In this document: one piece after another, positions 24,314-32,430 of the stretch
How positions within the stretch are numbered: position 1 is the first letter of the stretch
How the letters are laid out: every line of letters begins with the position of its first letter
From: Acetomicrobium thermoterrenum DSM 13490
GTDB taxonomy: Bacteria > Synergistota > Synergistia > Synergistales > Acetomicrobiaceae
Reading direction: 5' to 3'
NCBI RefSeq assembly: GCF_900107215.1
Contig: NZ_FNPD01000012.1
Location: forward strand, 1-52,394
Length of the DNA: 52,394 nucleotides
Notes under the pieces: model-generated
Told to the model about the DNA's origin: nothing
Seen by the model: only the letters and a program-made list of their open reading frames with translations
Databases searched by the model: none
Position numbers and translations under genes: made by a program

Positions 24314-25191
24314 CACCTGTCACCCAAAGTAGAGGCCCATCGGGGATACAGCCAAAGCCACTGTTCGGGATGCCTTGAAATCCATTCGGACAGGATATCG
24401 TTGCACAATCGAACGTTTTCTTCAATAGGTCTGTCGAAAAAATCTTTCACCCTTTCCTCCAAAGAGGGCAAAAAGTAAAGGTCGTGATGAATGTTATCCT
24501 TCCTCCGTACTATAAACAGGGGAACTATTGGCGATCGCATCTTCATGGCAAGCTTTACGGGCCCATAGGGAGTGCTTGCCGGTTGTCCTAAAAAGGGAGC
24601 GATTATTCCCTTGTCCTTTGCGTCTTGATCGAGCAAAACACCCAAGATATTTCCTTCCTGAAGACACTTTATGGCACCCCTCAGGTCGAAACCCTTACCA
24701 ATAGTCTCGACACCACAGGAGGCCCTGATATCGGTTATCAACTTAGTGATACGAGCATCCCGCTGTTCGGCTCCTATAGCCCTCATTGGATAATCCTTGA
24801 TGCCCAGATAGGCCGCTGCGAGCTCCCAATTGCCCAAATGTGCTGTGAGCAATATCACTCCCCTGCCGCAAGCTAGGGCATCGTTAAGATTTTCTATGTC
24901 ATGGACAGAAACTATTTCGTCTATTTTTTTGCCTATCTTCGCCAAATTCAGAAATTCTACGACGCTTCTGCCCAAATTTATATACGATTTTGCGACGACC
25001 TCTCTGGCAACTTCGAGGCTACAGCCCAGAAATTTTGAACACCTGATAATGGCCTTTGAGGATTTGTCCTTATTTAAGCTAAAGACCATGCGCCCCAAGC
25101 TGCCGCCCAAAGACAGGGCTGCAGAATGGGGCAACAGGTGTGATTGCATGCTCAAATACTGTATGCCTAACCATATAAGCTCTTGAGTCAT
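24313..25191 (-). CDS. Lipid A biosynthesis acyltransferase (LpxL/HtrB family)
   Basis: The 292-aa protein has the family motif AHLGNWELAA with the HX4E catalytic pair His118/Glu123. An arginine-rich region and DQDAKDKGIIAPFLGQPAST follow, then HPEQWLWLYPRW at the C-terminus. These enzymes add secondary acyl chains to lipid A at the inner membrane, which fits an LPS-bearing diderm. It is first in an operon with the RuvX-like and CheX-like genes. Which acyl chain it adds cannot be told. Confidence 0.88.
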   Translation of the reverse strand: MTQELIWLGIQYLSMQSHLLPHSAALSLGGSLGRMVFSLNKDKSSKAIIRCSKFLGCSLEVAREVVAKSYINLGRSVVEFLNLAKIGKKIDEIVSVHDIENLNDALACGRGVILLTAHLGNWELAAAYLGIKDYPMRAIGAEQRDARITKLITDIRASCGVETIGKGFDLRGAIKCLQEGNILGVLLDQDAKDKGIIAPFLGQPASTPYGPVKLAMKMRSPIVPLFIVRRKDNIHHDLYFLPSLEERVKDFFDRPIEENVRLCNDILSEWISRHPEQWLWLYPRWASTLGDR

Positions 25192-25567
25192 GAAAATTTA
25201 ATCACCATCCATAGTTATGTTGTCCGTGACATGTATGAATTATCTCAAAACGTGTCCTTCGGCATATCGGTATTTTCACAAAGGAGTGACTTGAAAGCTT
25301 CCGTAGACATACTGAAAAGTATAACCTAAAAACTTCCTAATTGTTCAAAATTTCCTGCAAAACATTCAGGACTTTCCCAAAATCGACGGTATAGACCCCC
25401 TTATGTCCCTAGGCACTGAAACAGGCCCGGGCACCAAACCAATGGGATAGGTTTTCATTTCTTGCACTCCTAACTTAGTAAAATTTTCTATATATCATTG
25501 AACCTTCCCACTCAATTGGCTATAGCCTCTTTTGAACACTTTTATACGAATCTGGACTGGAAATTCA
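25192..25567. other. Intergenic region holding the aminotransferase remnant
   Basis: Apart from the remnant at 25337-25458, no gene is seen. A plus-strand TTG at 25290 behind AAAGGAG opens 12 codons (LKASVDILKSIT) and then stops; it may be another fragment or chance. Confidence 0.4.
25337..25458 (-). pseudogene. Remnant of a class-V aminotransferase N-terminus
   Basis: On the minus strand an ATG at 25458 with SD AGGAG opens MKTYPIGLVPGPVSVPRDIR, the typical start of alanine-glyoxylate/serine-pyruvate aminotransferases. That frame stops after 30 codons (TGA 25366-25368). A one-base shift continues as GVYTVDFGKVLNVLQEILNN and stops at 25337-25339, recalling the family's next helix. The rest of the gene (about 330 codons, including the PLP lysine) is missing. 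I interpret it as a decayed gene with a frameshift and deletion. Confidence 0.6.
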
Positions 25568-25607
25568 AAACCGTAAAAGGAGGGCCTAGGCCCTCCTTTT
25601 ACGGTTT
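25568..25607 (-). terminator. 40-bp perfect palindrome, terminator overlapping a stop codon
   Basis: The arms 25568-25587 and 25588-25607 are exact reverse complements, with GGGCCTAGGCCC at the centre. The minus-strand TAG of the DUF4276-like gene (25586-25588) lies at the centre. TTTT follows on the minus strand, so it probably acts as its terminator. Confidence 0.75.
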
Positions 25608-26137
25608 ATACTCTCGTACAGTACATTCAAGGAAATATTTTTCCTTCTCGCCCGCTCTAAATCCCAATTCAATAAAATAGCCTTAAAAAAATCCCTTTCT
25701 TTAAATATATAAGACCTCTTCCTCTCACGAACCGCCCTGTAAAAATGATGCAACAAAACTGCCTTGGGATCTTCTATCCGATCCGTAGGAAAAGGGCCTC
25801 GAAAGGCTAACCCCGAGGCCCTTTTAACGGCATCATCATCCGCCAAAAGCCAGGCTTCAATTTTCCGCCTAGCGGGAACGAAGATTAACCCCGGACTTTC
25901 CGATTCCAATATGAGGTTTTCATCCTTATCGTCTGCTTCGTCGTATATGGCTATCACGAAGTATCCCTTGGCATTCAAGATTCGCGCATGACGATCCGCT
26001 TCCTTCAGAAGCCTGTTGACTCCCCCAAGTTGTCTTACCTTTGTTATTACACGGTCCGGGACAAGCTGTCTAACGATGCTTTTTACGACCAGAACGTCAT
26101 TTGCGCCTTCGCACAAAAAAGCCAGCTTTCCCGACAT
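25586..26137 (-). CDS. DUF4276/TOPRIM-like protein
   Basis: The 183-aa protein begins MSGKLAFLCEGANDVLVVKS, with a TOPRIM-like glutamate (Glu10). A second acidic motif follows in FVIAIYDEADDKDEN, and then the segment RRKIEAWLLADDDAV. This order resembles DUF4276 and OLD-type TOPRIM proteins, which often sit in defence or repair contexts. The ATG at 26137 follows AAGGA and lies 13 nt after the oxidoreductase; a longer start would overlap that gene. Its last codons form half of the terminator palindrome. Function unknown. Confidence 0.65.
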   Translation of the reverse strand: MSGKLAFLCEGANDVLVVKSIVRQLVPDRVITKVRQLGGVNRLLKEADRHARILNAKGYFVIAIYDEADDKDENLILESESPGLIFVPARRKIEAWLLADDDAVKRASGLAFRGPFPTDRIEDPKAVLLHHFYRAVRERKRSYIFKERDFFKAILLNWDLERARRKNISLNVLYESINRKRRA

Positions 26138-26150
26138 AAATCCTTCGCCG

Positions 26151-28157
26151 TTAAATGTTTTTCGCCACCTCGAAGGCATCCCATATGGTGAACATGAAGT
26201 TACGCACCTTCATGGCATCTCCGATCAAATATGTATTGGGAAATTCCTTGCGCACCGAATCGTATAAGCCCTTCTCTTCCCTGAGACCAATGGCTATGAC
26301 TATTGTATCTGCCTTCACCTCTTTACGCCTAAAGCTCTTATCCGTTAAGATCACTCCTTCGGGAGTCACTTCGCTAACGATAGCTCCCGTTATGCTCTTT
26401 ACTTTGTAAAAATCCAACAAGTCGAGTAACATCATCTTATTTGCGTGACATTGCGGCACGCCTGCTGACATCAGTTCATCGAGCATCTCGACTATTGTTA
26501 CGGATTTACCCTGCTGAGCCAGCCACAGAGCCGTCTCGCAACCGACCAGGCCTCCGCCGACTACGAGAATATCTTGACCTGCCTTGCCTCTGCCGAGCAG
26601 CAGCTCTTCTGCTTTTATGACGTTATTCTTCTCTAAGCCGGGCACATCTAAATCCTTCGGCACAGATCCGGTAGCCACAATTACGACGTCAGGATTGTCC
26701 TTTTTTAACTGCTCTAAGGTGATTTCAGTATTAAGTTTGACCTTTACACCTGCATTAGCAAGTTCCGCCTCATACCACTCCAACAATCTAACTTCGTCCT
26801 TTTTGAATTCAGGTACCGAAGCCTCGAGCAGGTGTCCTCCCAGTCGACTGCCCTTCTCGTAAAGAGTCACATCGTGTCCCCGCAAAGCGGCAACCCTTGC
26901 AGCCTCCATGCCTGCCAGGCCTCCCCCAATAACGCAAATCTTTTTCGGCTCTTGAGCAGGAGTAAGAATCATCTCTCTTTCTCTTCCGCAGGCAGGATTA
27001 ACGGCGCACGAAAGTGGTTTGCCCTCAAATATCCTGCCCAGACAGCCATCTTGACATCCCAAGCAGGGCCTGATCCTTTCTTCCTGGCCTGACTTTACCT
27101 TGTTTGGCCACTCGGGATCCGCGAGCAACCCTCTTCCCAAGACGATCACATCGGCAGTTTTTTCTTCCAAAGCTTGAGCGGCAAGGTCAGGCAGCTCCAT
27201 CCTGCCGGCCATGAGCACGGGAACGCTTATCACCTTTTTTAGCTCTCGAATCAGGTCTATGTAACAGCCGTGTTTCATATAGTTCGGCGGATGGGCCCAG
27301 TACCAGGCTTCGTACGAACCTGCATCGGCATTAAAGCCGTCGTAACCTGCTTCTTCCAGTATCTTGGCTGCTATGAGGCCTTCCTTTAAGTCCCTTCCTC
27401 TTTCCTCGAACTGCTCTCCGGGCAAACCTCCCTTATTCCATCCCTTTATGTAGCTTTTTACGCTAAACCTAAGGATGACCGGAAAGGTCTTGCCCACCTT
27501 GGACTTAATGGCCTTAATTATCTCGATGGGAAACGTAAGCCTTCCTTCCAGGTCTCCGCCGTATTTGTCGGTCCTCCTATTGAAGAAGCTCATGGTGAAC
27601 TGATCCAGAAGGTAGCCTTCATGCATGGCGTGTATCTCGATGCCATCGAAGCCGCAAGCCACGGCGATCTCTGCTGCTTCTGCAAACCTCTCGACCAGGC
27701 GTTCCACTTCCTCGGTCTTAAGCTCCCTGCATGTTACGTTGGGTTCCCAGTAGTTTGGAATGGCCGAAGGAGCTACCGGTTGACAGTCGAGCATGATTGG
27801 ATGAGCATTATGGCCCAGACCGGCTGTAACTTGGACGAATATCTTCGATCCGTAGGCATGAACTCTTTCCGTAAGTTCCGAAGCCCTAGTGATGAAATGA
27901 AGCGGATTTAACGTTATACACGGAAAGGTAGGCATTTTCAGCTTTTCTATCTCGTTTTCGACCTTAACTGCTCCCGTTATGATAAGCCCGGTACCGCCAC
28001 GAGCCCGTTCGACGTAGTATTCGACGGCTCTGTCTGCAAAACAGCCATCCTCAGTAACCATGCCAATGATTCCCATGGGAGCCATGGCAATTCTATTTGG
28101 TATTACCGCACTTCCTATTCTGATGGGCTCAAACAGCTTTTCTTGACCCTTCTGCAT
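26151..28157 (-). CDS. NADH:flavin oxidoreductase / 2,4-dienoyl-CoA reductase-like (OYE family)
   Basis: This 668-aa iron-sulfur flavoprotein has an N-terminal FMN TIM barrel (MAPMG, EIHAMHEGYLLDQF with the catalytic His/Tyr region near 170), a [4Fe-4S] cluster motif CLGCQDGCLG plus CAVNPACG (about 345-375), and a C-terminal FAD/NAD(P) half with two Rossmann motifs (VIGGGLAGMEAA, VVGGGLVGCETA). The length matches FadH, 2-enoate reductase and related enzymes. The actual substrate, an enoate, enoyl-CoA or amine, is not readable. The SD is AGGAGG. Confidence 0.9.
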   Translation of the reverse strand: MQKGQEKLFEPIRIGSAVIPNRIAMAPMGIIGMVTEDGCFADRAVEYYVERARGGTGLIITGAVKVENEIEKLKMPTFPCITLNPLHFITRASELTERVHAYGSKIFVQVTAGLGHNAHPIMLDCQPVAPSAIPNYWEPNVTCRELKTEEVERLVERFAEAAEIAVACGFDGIEIHAMHEGYLLDQFTMSFFNRRTDKYGGDLEGRLTFPIEIIKAIKSKVGKTFPVILRFSVKSYIKGWNKGGLPGEQFEERGRDLKEGLIAAKILEEAGYDGFNADAGSYEAWYWAHPPNYMKHGCYIDLIRELKKVISVPVLMAGRMELPDLAAQALEEKTADVIVLGRGLLADPEWPNKVKSGQEERIRPCLGCQDGCLGRIFEGKPLSCAVNPACGREREMILTPAQEPKKICVIGGGLAGMEAARVAALRGHDVTLYEKGSRLGGHLLEASVPEFKKDEVRLLEWYEAELANAGVKVKLNTEITLEQLKKDNPDVVIVATGSVPKDLDVPGLEKNNVIKAEELLLGRGKAGQDILVVGGGLVGCETALWLAQQGKSVTIVEMLDELMSAGVPQCHANKMMLLDLLDFYKVKSITGAIVSEVTPEGVILTDKSFRRKEVKADTIVIAIGLREEKGLYDSVRKEFPNTYLIGDAMKVRNFMFTIWDAFEVAKNI

Positions 28158-28391
28158 TTTCGAGACACCTCCTTATTTATGTCAATCTCCTCATGCGCTA
28201 GCTGTAATATATTATATCATGCCCTGAAAGCCGCGTTATTTATACGCCATGGTATATTAACCATCACTTTGGGCTTAAAATAACAAAGAGGCCGACTGCT
28301 TTGGTAAGATATCGATAAAAACAAATTTATGTTATATTATCGAACGGTCGCAAAGAAACCCACACAAAGCGCGAGGGGGGCGTAATTTAAC
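28158..28391. promoter_or_regulatory. Divergent promoter region with an inverted repeat
   Basis: The gap between two divergent genes contains TCGATAA near 28310 and TTATCGA near 28336, a 7-bp inverted repeat around an AT-rich spacer holding TATATT. It may be an operator. No gene is seen. Confidence 0.3.
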
Positions 28392-29582
28392 ATGGCACGT
28401 AGAGTTGGCACGATAGCTAGAGGGATCAGGGCACCCTTGGCCAAAGCTGGAGATGACGTGATCTCGTTAGTGATAGATTCCATAAAGAGGGCGTGCAAAG
28501 ATGAGGGCTTTTCGCTGCGAAGCAGGGATGTCATAGGCATTACCGAATCATTAGTCGCCAGAACGCAGGGAAACTATGCCTCTATATACCACATAGCTGC
28601 CGACATTTCACAAAAGACATCTGCTGAGGAAATAGCAGTTCTTTTTCCCATAATAAGTCGGAACAGGTTCTCTTTAATCCTAAAAGGCATTGCTTTGACC
28701 GGAAAAACTATACATCTTTTTTTAAATTATCCCAACGACGAGGTTGGCAATCCCGTAATGGACAGGGACGTCCTTTACGATCAAGACATAAATCCCTACA
28801 TCGATTTATTAGACGAAAAAGACTATCGAACCATACCAGGGCTCGCCATTGTTCATCCCTTTACAGGAGTAGATTACGTAGAGCTTTACAAAAGCCTGGC
28901 CCCTAAAGGCAAAGTGAATATATATTTTTCAAACGATCCAAAGGTGGCTTTGAACTACTCAAGCGAAATCTTGCTCGCAAACATCCATGAAAGATCTTGG
29001 ACGAAAAAAATCCTTTCCAAAGCCGGCGCCAAGAGGGTTCTCGGATTGGACGACCTGCTTACCGAACCCGTGAACGGGAGCGGCTATAACCCCGAGTACG
29101 GCTTGCTCGGATCTAACATGGCCTCTGAAGACAAGGTCAAACTTTTTCCACGAAACTGCCAGGAAATCTGCGAGAAAATACAGTCCAGGCTTAAAAACAT
29201 CTTTGGCGTAGAAGTGGAAGTAATGATTTACGGCGATGGAGCTTTCAAGGACCCCAAGACCGGCATATGGGAGCTTGCCGATCCCGTGGTCTCTCCCGGC
29301 TTCACCAAAGGCCTGACGGGAACACCTAAAGAGATCAAATTAAAATATGTAATCGACAAAGAGCTGGAGGGAAGTAGAAGCGCCCTCGAAGAATCCGTCA
29401 AAGAGCGTATTCTTAAGAAGAAAGAGCTTGACATAGATACAAACGAGACTTTGGGCACCACTCCCCGCATGTACACCGATCTTCTCGGAAGCTTGTGCGA
29501 CCTGACCAGCGGAAGCGGAGACAAGGGAACGCCCATAGTGTTAGTGCAGGGATACTTCGACGATTATACGGCCGAATGGTAA
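28392..29582 (+). CDS. Coenzyme F420-0:L-glutamate ligase-like protein
   Basis: The 396-aa protein resembles the CofE/F420-ligase domain family (PF01996-like): GIRAPLAKAGDDVISLV near the start, DVIGITESLVARTQGNY at 46-62, and near the end DLLGSLCDLTSGSGDKGTPIVLVQG. True CofE adds glutamates to F420. Homologues are common in bacteria without F420, and no other F420 gene is in the window, so it may glutamylate another substrate. The start is ATG 28392 with a G-rich SD about ten nt upstream. A terminator closes the gene. Confidence 0.7.
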   Translation: MARRVGTIARGIRAPLAKAGDDVISLVIDSIKRACKDEGFSLRSRDVIGITESLVARTQGNYASIYHIAADISQKTSAEEIAVLFPIISRNRFSLILKGIALTGKTIHLFLNYPNDEVGNPVMDRDVLYDQDINPYIDLLDEKDYRTIPGLAIVHPFTGVDYVELYKSLAPKGKVNIYFSNDPKVALNYSSEILLANIHERSWTKKILSKAGAKRVLGLDDLLTEPVNGSGYNPEYGLLGSNMASEDKVKLFPRNCQEICEKIQSRLKNIFGVEVEVMIYGDGAFKDPKTGIWELADPVVSPGFTKGLTGTPKEIKLKYVIDKELEGSRSALEESVKERILKKKELDIDTNETLGTTPRMYTDLLGSLCDLTSGSGDKGTPIVLVQGYFDDYTAEW

Positions 29583-29591
29583 TACAATTTT

Positions 29592-29612
29592 GCAACAATG
29601 TTGCGTTTTTTT
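29592..29612 (+). terminator. Terminator of the F420-ligase-like gene
   Basis: A short stem GCAAC/GTTGC (29592-29604) with a 3-nt loop is followed by a G and seven T residues. It lies ten nt after the stop codon. Confidence 0.75.
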
Positions 29613-29702
29613 AGAAGATATCTATACTTGACATGGATGCATCCCTAATCGCATGGCTAGATCAACCCGGGCATCCTAATATATTCCGTGGGAGGTATTT
29701 CT

Positions 29703-30464
29703 ATGTCGCAAAGAATCAGACAATTGCTTGCAATCGTGATCGGAGCAACCCTTATTCTGTCCTTTAATGCCGTCAATGCCGCTCCGGCCGCCCAAGAAGA
29801 CATAGTAGCCGTTGCCTCGAGCATTCATGAGTGTATCAAGGAGTTGGCGTCCGAATTCGAATCCGCAAAGATAGGAAGGGCCCCTAAAATAGTTGCCGGC
29901 GCCTCGGGCAAGCTCGCGTCTCAAATAATGGCAGGGGCTCCTTTTGGCTTATATCTATCCGCGAGTCCGGAATGGACTGAAAAGCTTCGAAAAGAAGGCT
30001 TTTTGTTCGATGTATTTCCCATGGCTTTATCTTTCCTTGTGGCATGGTGGGCGAAGGACGAGCCTATTTCTACCGAAGCTTTCAAGGAAAAGGATGTCCG
30101 CTTATCCATCGCCGACACTAAAGCTGCGCCCTTCGGCAAAGCCGCTGCACATTATCTGCAATCTCAGGGCATTTACGATGAGCTGTTAGAGGAAAAAAGA
30201 CTTGTGATAACGGGCAATGTCGAACAGGCTGCGCTGGCCGTCAAAAGCGGAGGAGCAGATATAGGAATGTTCTCCTTATCGATAGCAAAAAAGCTGAACA
30301 AAGGAAGATATACCGTGCTGCCCGTGGAACCGTTGCAAAACAGCGGTGGCCTGGTCAAGGAAAGATATTCGGAGAACCTCAAGGCCTTCTGGGAATACAT
30401 AAGATCCGAAAGGGCCAACGAAACATGGATCAAATGGGGTTTTGAGCCAGTGCAAGGGAAATGA
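29703..30464 (+). CDS. modA: Molybdate ABC transporter, substrate-binding protein
   Basis: The 253-aa periplasmic protein has a signal peptide (about 1-27, cleaved near NAAPAA). ModA-like motifs are VAVASSIHECIKELA, KIVAGASGKLASQIMAGAPFGLYLSA, and the late GGADIGMFSLS. It binds molybdate or tungstate. The ATG follows GGAGG; an upstream GTG belongs to the SD. Its TGA overlaps modB as ATGA. Use of tungstate by an anaerobe is plausible, but the anion cannot be told from sequence. Confidence 0.88.
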   Translation: MSQRIRQLLAIVIGATLILSFNAVNAAPAAQEDIVAVASSIHECIKELASEFESAKIGRAPKIVAGASGKLASQIMAGAPFGLYLSASPEWTEKLRKEGFLFDVFPMALSFLVAWWAKDEPISTEAFKEKDVRLSIADTKAAPFGKAAAHYLQSQGIYDELLEEKRLVITGNVEQAALAVKSGGADIGMFSLSIAKKLNKGRYTVLPVEPLQNSGGLVKERYSENLKAFWEYIRSERANETWIKWGFEPVQGK

Positions 30465-31090
30465 TTCCGTCTCTTTTCGTAAGCTTAAAGGTATTAGCGG
30501 CCGACATTCCCCTGCTACTTTTTTTAGGAACGTCGATTGGCTGGATCTTGGCAAAAAAGAACTTCAGGGGGAAGAACTTGGTTTACAACCTCATTATATT
30601 GCCGATCGCTCTTCCTCCTTCCGTTGTAGGTTTATACCTTCTCATGGCGCTGGGACGTATCCCGTATCTGAAAGAGGCAAATATACTTTTTTCCTTTACC
30701 GCTGCCGTCATAGCTCCTCTTTTTCCCGCCCTTCCGATAATGATACAGGCCGCTAAATCGGGTTTCAGCGCTGTAGACGAAAAGCTGGAAGCGGCAGCCC
30801 GCACTCTTGGCGACAGCGAATTCAAGGTGTTTCGGAGGGTGACCTTCCCCCTGGCTAAACCTTACATCATCGGAGGACTTGCCTTATCCTCCATGAGAGC
30901 CCTTGGGGAATTCGGCGTAACCTTAATGATAGCGGGGAACATACCCGGCAGAACCCAGACTTTGCCGCTTTTCATATACAGCAGCGTAGAATCCATGAGT
31001 TTTTTTGAGGCAAATATTGCTGCCATCTTGCTGACGGCATTGGGAATTGCCAGCCTATTGATTGTAAAGAGGATGGGAGGTAAGGCGTGA
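30461..31090 (+). CDS. modB: Molybdate ABC transporter permease
   Basis: The 209-aa inner-membrane permease has about five hydrophobic segments. Its EAA loop (DEKLEAAARTLGDSEFKVFRRVTFPLAKP) is at about 106-135 and contacts ModC. LPPSVVGLYLL and ALGEFGVTLMIAGNIPGRTQTLPLFIY are typical of ModB/CysT-type permeases. Four-nt overlaps with modA and modC indicate tight translational coupling. Confidence 0.93.
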   Translation: MIPSLFVSLKVLAADIPLLLFLGTSIGWILAKKNFRGKNLVYNLIILPIALPPSVVGLYLLMALGRIPYLKEANILFSFTAAVIAPLFPALPIMIQAAKSGFSAVDEKLEAAARTLGDSEFKVFRRVTFPLAKPYIIGGLALSSMRALGEFGVTLMIAGNIPGRTQTLPLFIYSSVESMSFFEANIAAILLTALGIASLLIVKRMGGKA

Positions 31091-32181
31091 AAGATTGTTT
31101 AGAGGCTACATTCTTCAAAAGATTAGGCAATTTTAGTCTTGACGTTTCACTCGGACTCAAAGAGGAGATAGGAGTGCTCTTCGGCCCCAGCGGTGCCGGA
31201 AAGAGTCAAACCCTGAAAATACTGGCAGGCATAGTAAAGCCCGACAAAGGGCGCATAAACCTCATGGATCGCCTTTTATACGACTCTTCCTCTTCCGTCT
31301 TTATAAGGGCGGCAAAGAGAAAGATCGGGTTGGTATTTCAGGAGCTTGCCCTATTTCCCCATCTGACGGTCTTGGAAAATGTCGCATATGGCCTAAAGGG
31401 GCCGAATAGGTGGCGCTTAGCAAAAAGTTGGCTAGACGCCATGAGGCTCGAAGGATTTTACGACAGAATGCCCGATCAACTATCCGGTGGACAGAGGCAA
31501 CGCGTTGCGCTGGCAAGGGCCTTGGCGCCAAAACCTGATCTTTTGCTCTTAGATGAACCCTTCAGCGCCCTCGAAGGACCGTTGCGTCGGGCGTTGAGAA
31601 GAGAGCTGAAAAAGCTTTTCGAAAGGGTCAAAACTCCAATTCTATACGTGACCCACGACATCGAGGACGTCTGCTCTCTGGCTAATAGGGTCTTTATCAT
31701 GCGCGACGGATCGATAATGGCCGACCTCGAGGCAAGCAAGCTCTGGGACCCTTTAAGTCAGGCTAACATTTGGCATTCCCTGGGATGGGGAACTTTAATA
31801 CGAGGCGAAATAGCAATAAATGACGGCTATCACTGGTTCACATGGCAAAAGGGGAGGTTGAGGCTCTCGCCCTCTAAAGAGTTGACCGCAGGTAAGGCGA
31901 CGGTTTTCATCCCTCCCGACCAGATAAAACTCATTTATCCCAATCTTCCCGTGGATCATGAACTGCAACCTAACACACAGGAGGGAACGATAGTGGAGAA
32001 AATGGAGTTAAACGGATCCGTCAGACTCTATATCTTCGGAGCCGATGTAGAGTGGCATGCGGAGTACTCTAAAGATTCATACCTAACCCTAAACCTGCGG
32101 GAGGGGCATCCCATATTTTTCAGCATCAAACCGTCGAGCATAACGGTATTGACGGATGAGGAGGGTTGTTCTGCGAACTGA
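31087..32181 (+). CDS. modC: Molybdate ABC transporter ATP-binding protein
   Basis: The 364-aa ATPase has Walker A GPSGAGKS (near 37), Q-loop VFQELALFPHLT, signature LSGGQRQR, Walker B LLLLDEPFSALE and the switch histidine VTHD. A C-terminal regulatory part (about 240-364) resembles the Mop/TOBE regions of ModC-type proteins. The GTG start is coupled to modB. Sulfate is an alternative substrate for the family, but ModA points to molybdate or tungstate. Confidence 0.9.
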   Translation: MKDCLEATFFKRLGNFSLDVSLGLKEEIGVLFGPSGAGKSQTLKILAGIVKPDKGRINLMDRLLYDSSSSVFIRAAKRKIGLVFQELALFPHLTVLENVAYGLKGPNRWRLAKSWLDAMRLEGFYDRMPDQLSGGQRQRVALARALAPKPDLLLLDEPFSALEGPLRRALRRELKKLFERVKTPILYVTHDIEDVCSLANRVFIMRDGSIMADLEASKLWDPLSQANIWHSLGWGTLIRGEIAINDGYHWFTWQKGRLRLSPSKELTAGKATVFIPPDQIKLIYPNLPVDHELQPNTQEGTIVEKMELNGSVRLYIFGADVEWHAEYSKDSYLTLNLREGHPIFFSIKPSSITVLTDEEGCSAN

Positions 32182-32220
32182 TCGATAGCCCCTCGTGAAG
32201 TGCCTTAAGATACATGGCCC

Positions 32221-32248
32221 TTCTCAAATGCAAAGTTTGTGATAGAAT
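32221..32248 (+). promoter_or_regulatory. Candidate promoter of the thi operon
   Basis: TTCTCA (32221-32226) and TAGAAT (32243-32248) are spaced by 16 nt, and the expected start lies at the 5' end of the TPP aptamer. The -35 is weak. Confidence 0.4.
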
Positions 32249-32255
32249 GAAAACA

Positions 32256-32351
32256 CAAGTCCCGGGGGAGTCGGGTAACCGACTGAGAGGAAGCTTTTGA
32301 CAGCTTCGACCCTTAGAACCTGATCCGGGTCATGCCGGCGGAGGGAAGGTA
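32256..32351 (+). promoter_or_regulatory. TPP (THI-box) riboswitch aptamer
   Basis: The conserved THI elements are all present: CCGGGGGAGTCGGG near 32262, CTGAGAGGAAG at 32283-32293, then ACCCTTAGAACCTGATCCGG and GTCATGCCGGCGGAGGGAAG ending at about 32349. The class binds thiamine pyrophosphate. It stands directly before a pyrimidine/thiamine-precursor transporter operon, whose expression should be shut off when TPP is high. Confidence 0.97.
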
Positions 32352-32394
32352 AAAAATTTTGCAATATCAATTTAAAGTGCAGCCTTTCCCTGCA

Positions 32395-32430
32395 TGCCGA
32401 CTGATCCTAAAAGAGGAGGTCGGCAATTTT
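32395..32430 (+). promoter_or_regulatory. TPP riboswitch expression platform
   Basis: TGCCGAC (32395-32401) pairs with GTCGGCA (32419-32425), followed by ATTTTTG. The loop holds AAGAGGAG, the SD of the first thi gene. The hairpin can work either as a terminator or as an SD sequestrator. CCTTTCCC upstream could pair with the aptamer's GGGAAGG as the alternative fold. Confidence 0.7.

Noticed and set aside
29628-29633. TTGACA upstream of modA as a promoter
   Set aside because: No acceptable -10 is found at 16-18 nt spacing, and no ModE-like site is visible.
32394-32429. ATG start for thiZ at 32394
   Set aside because: That ATG lies in the riboswitch hairpin and upstream of the SD; the family homology begins after TTG 32430.
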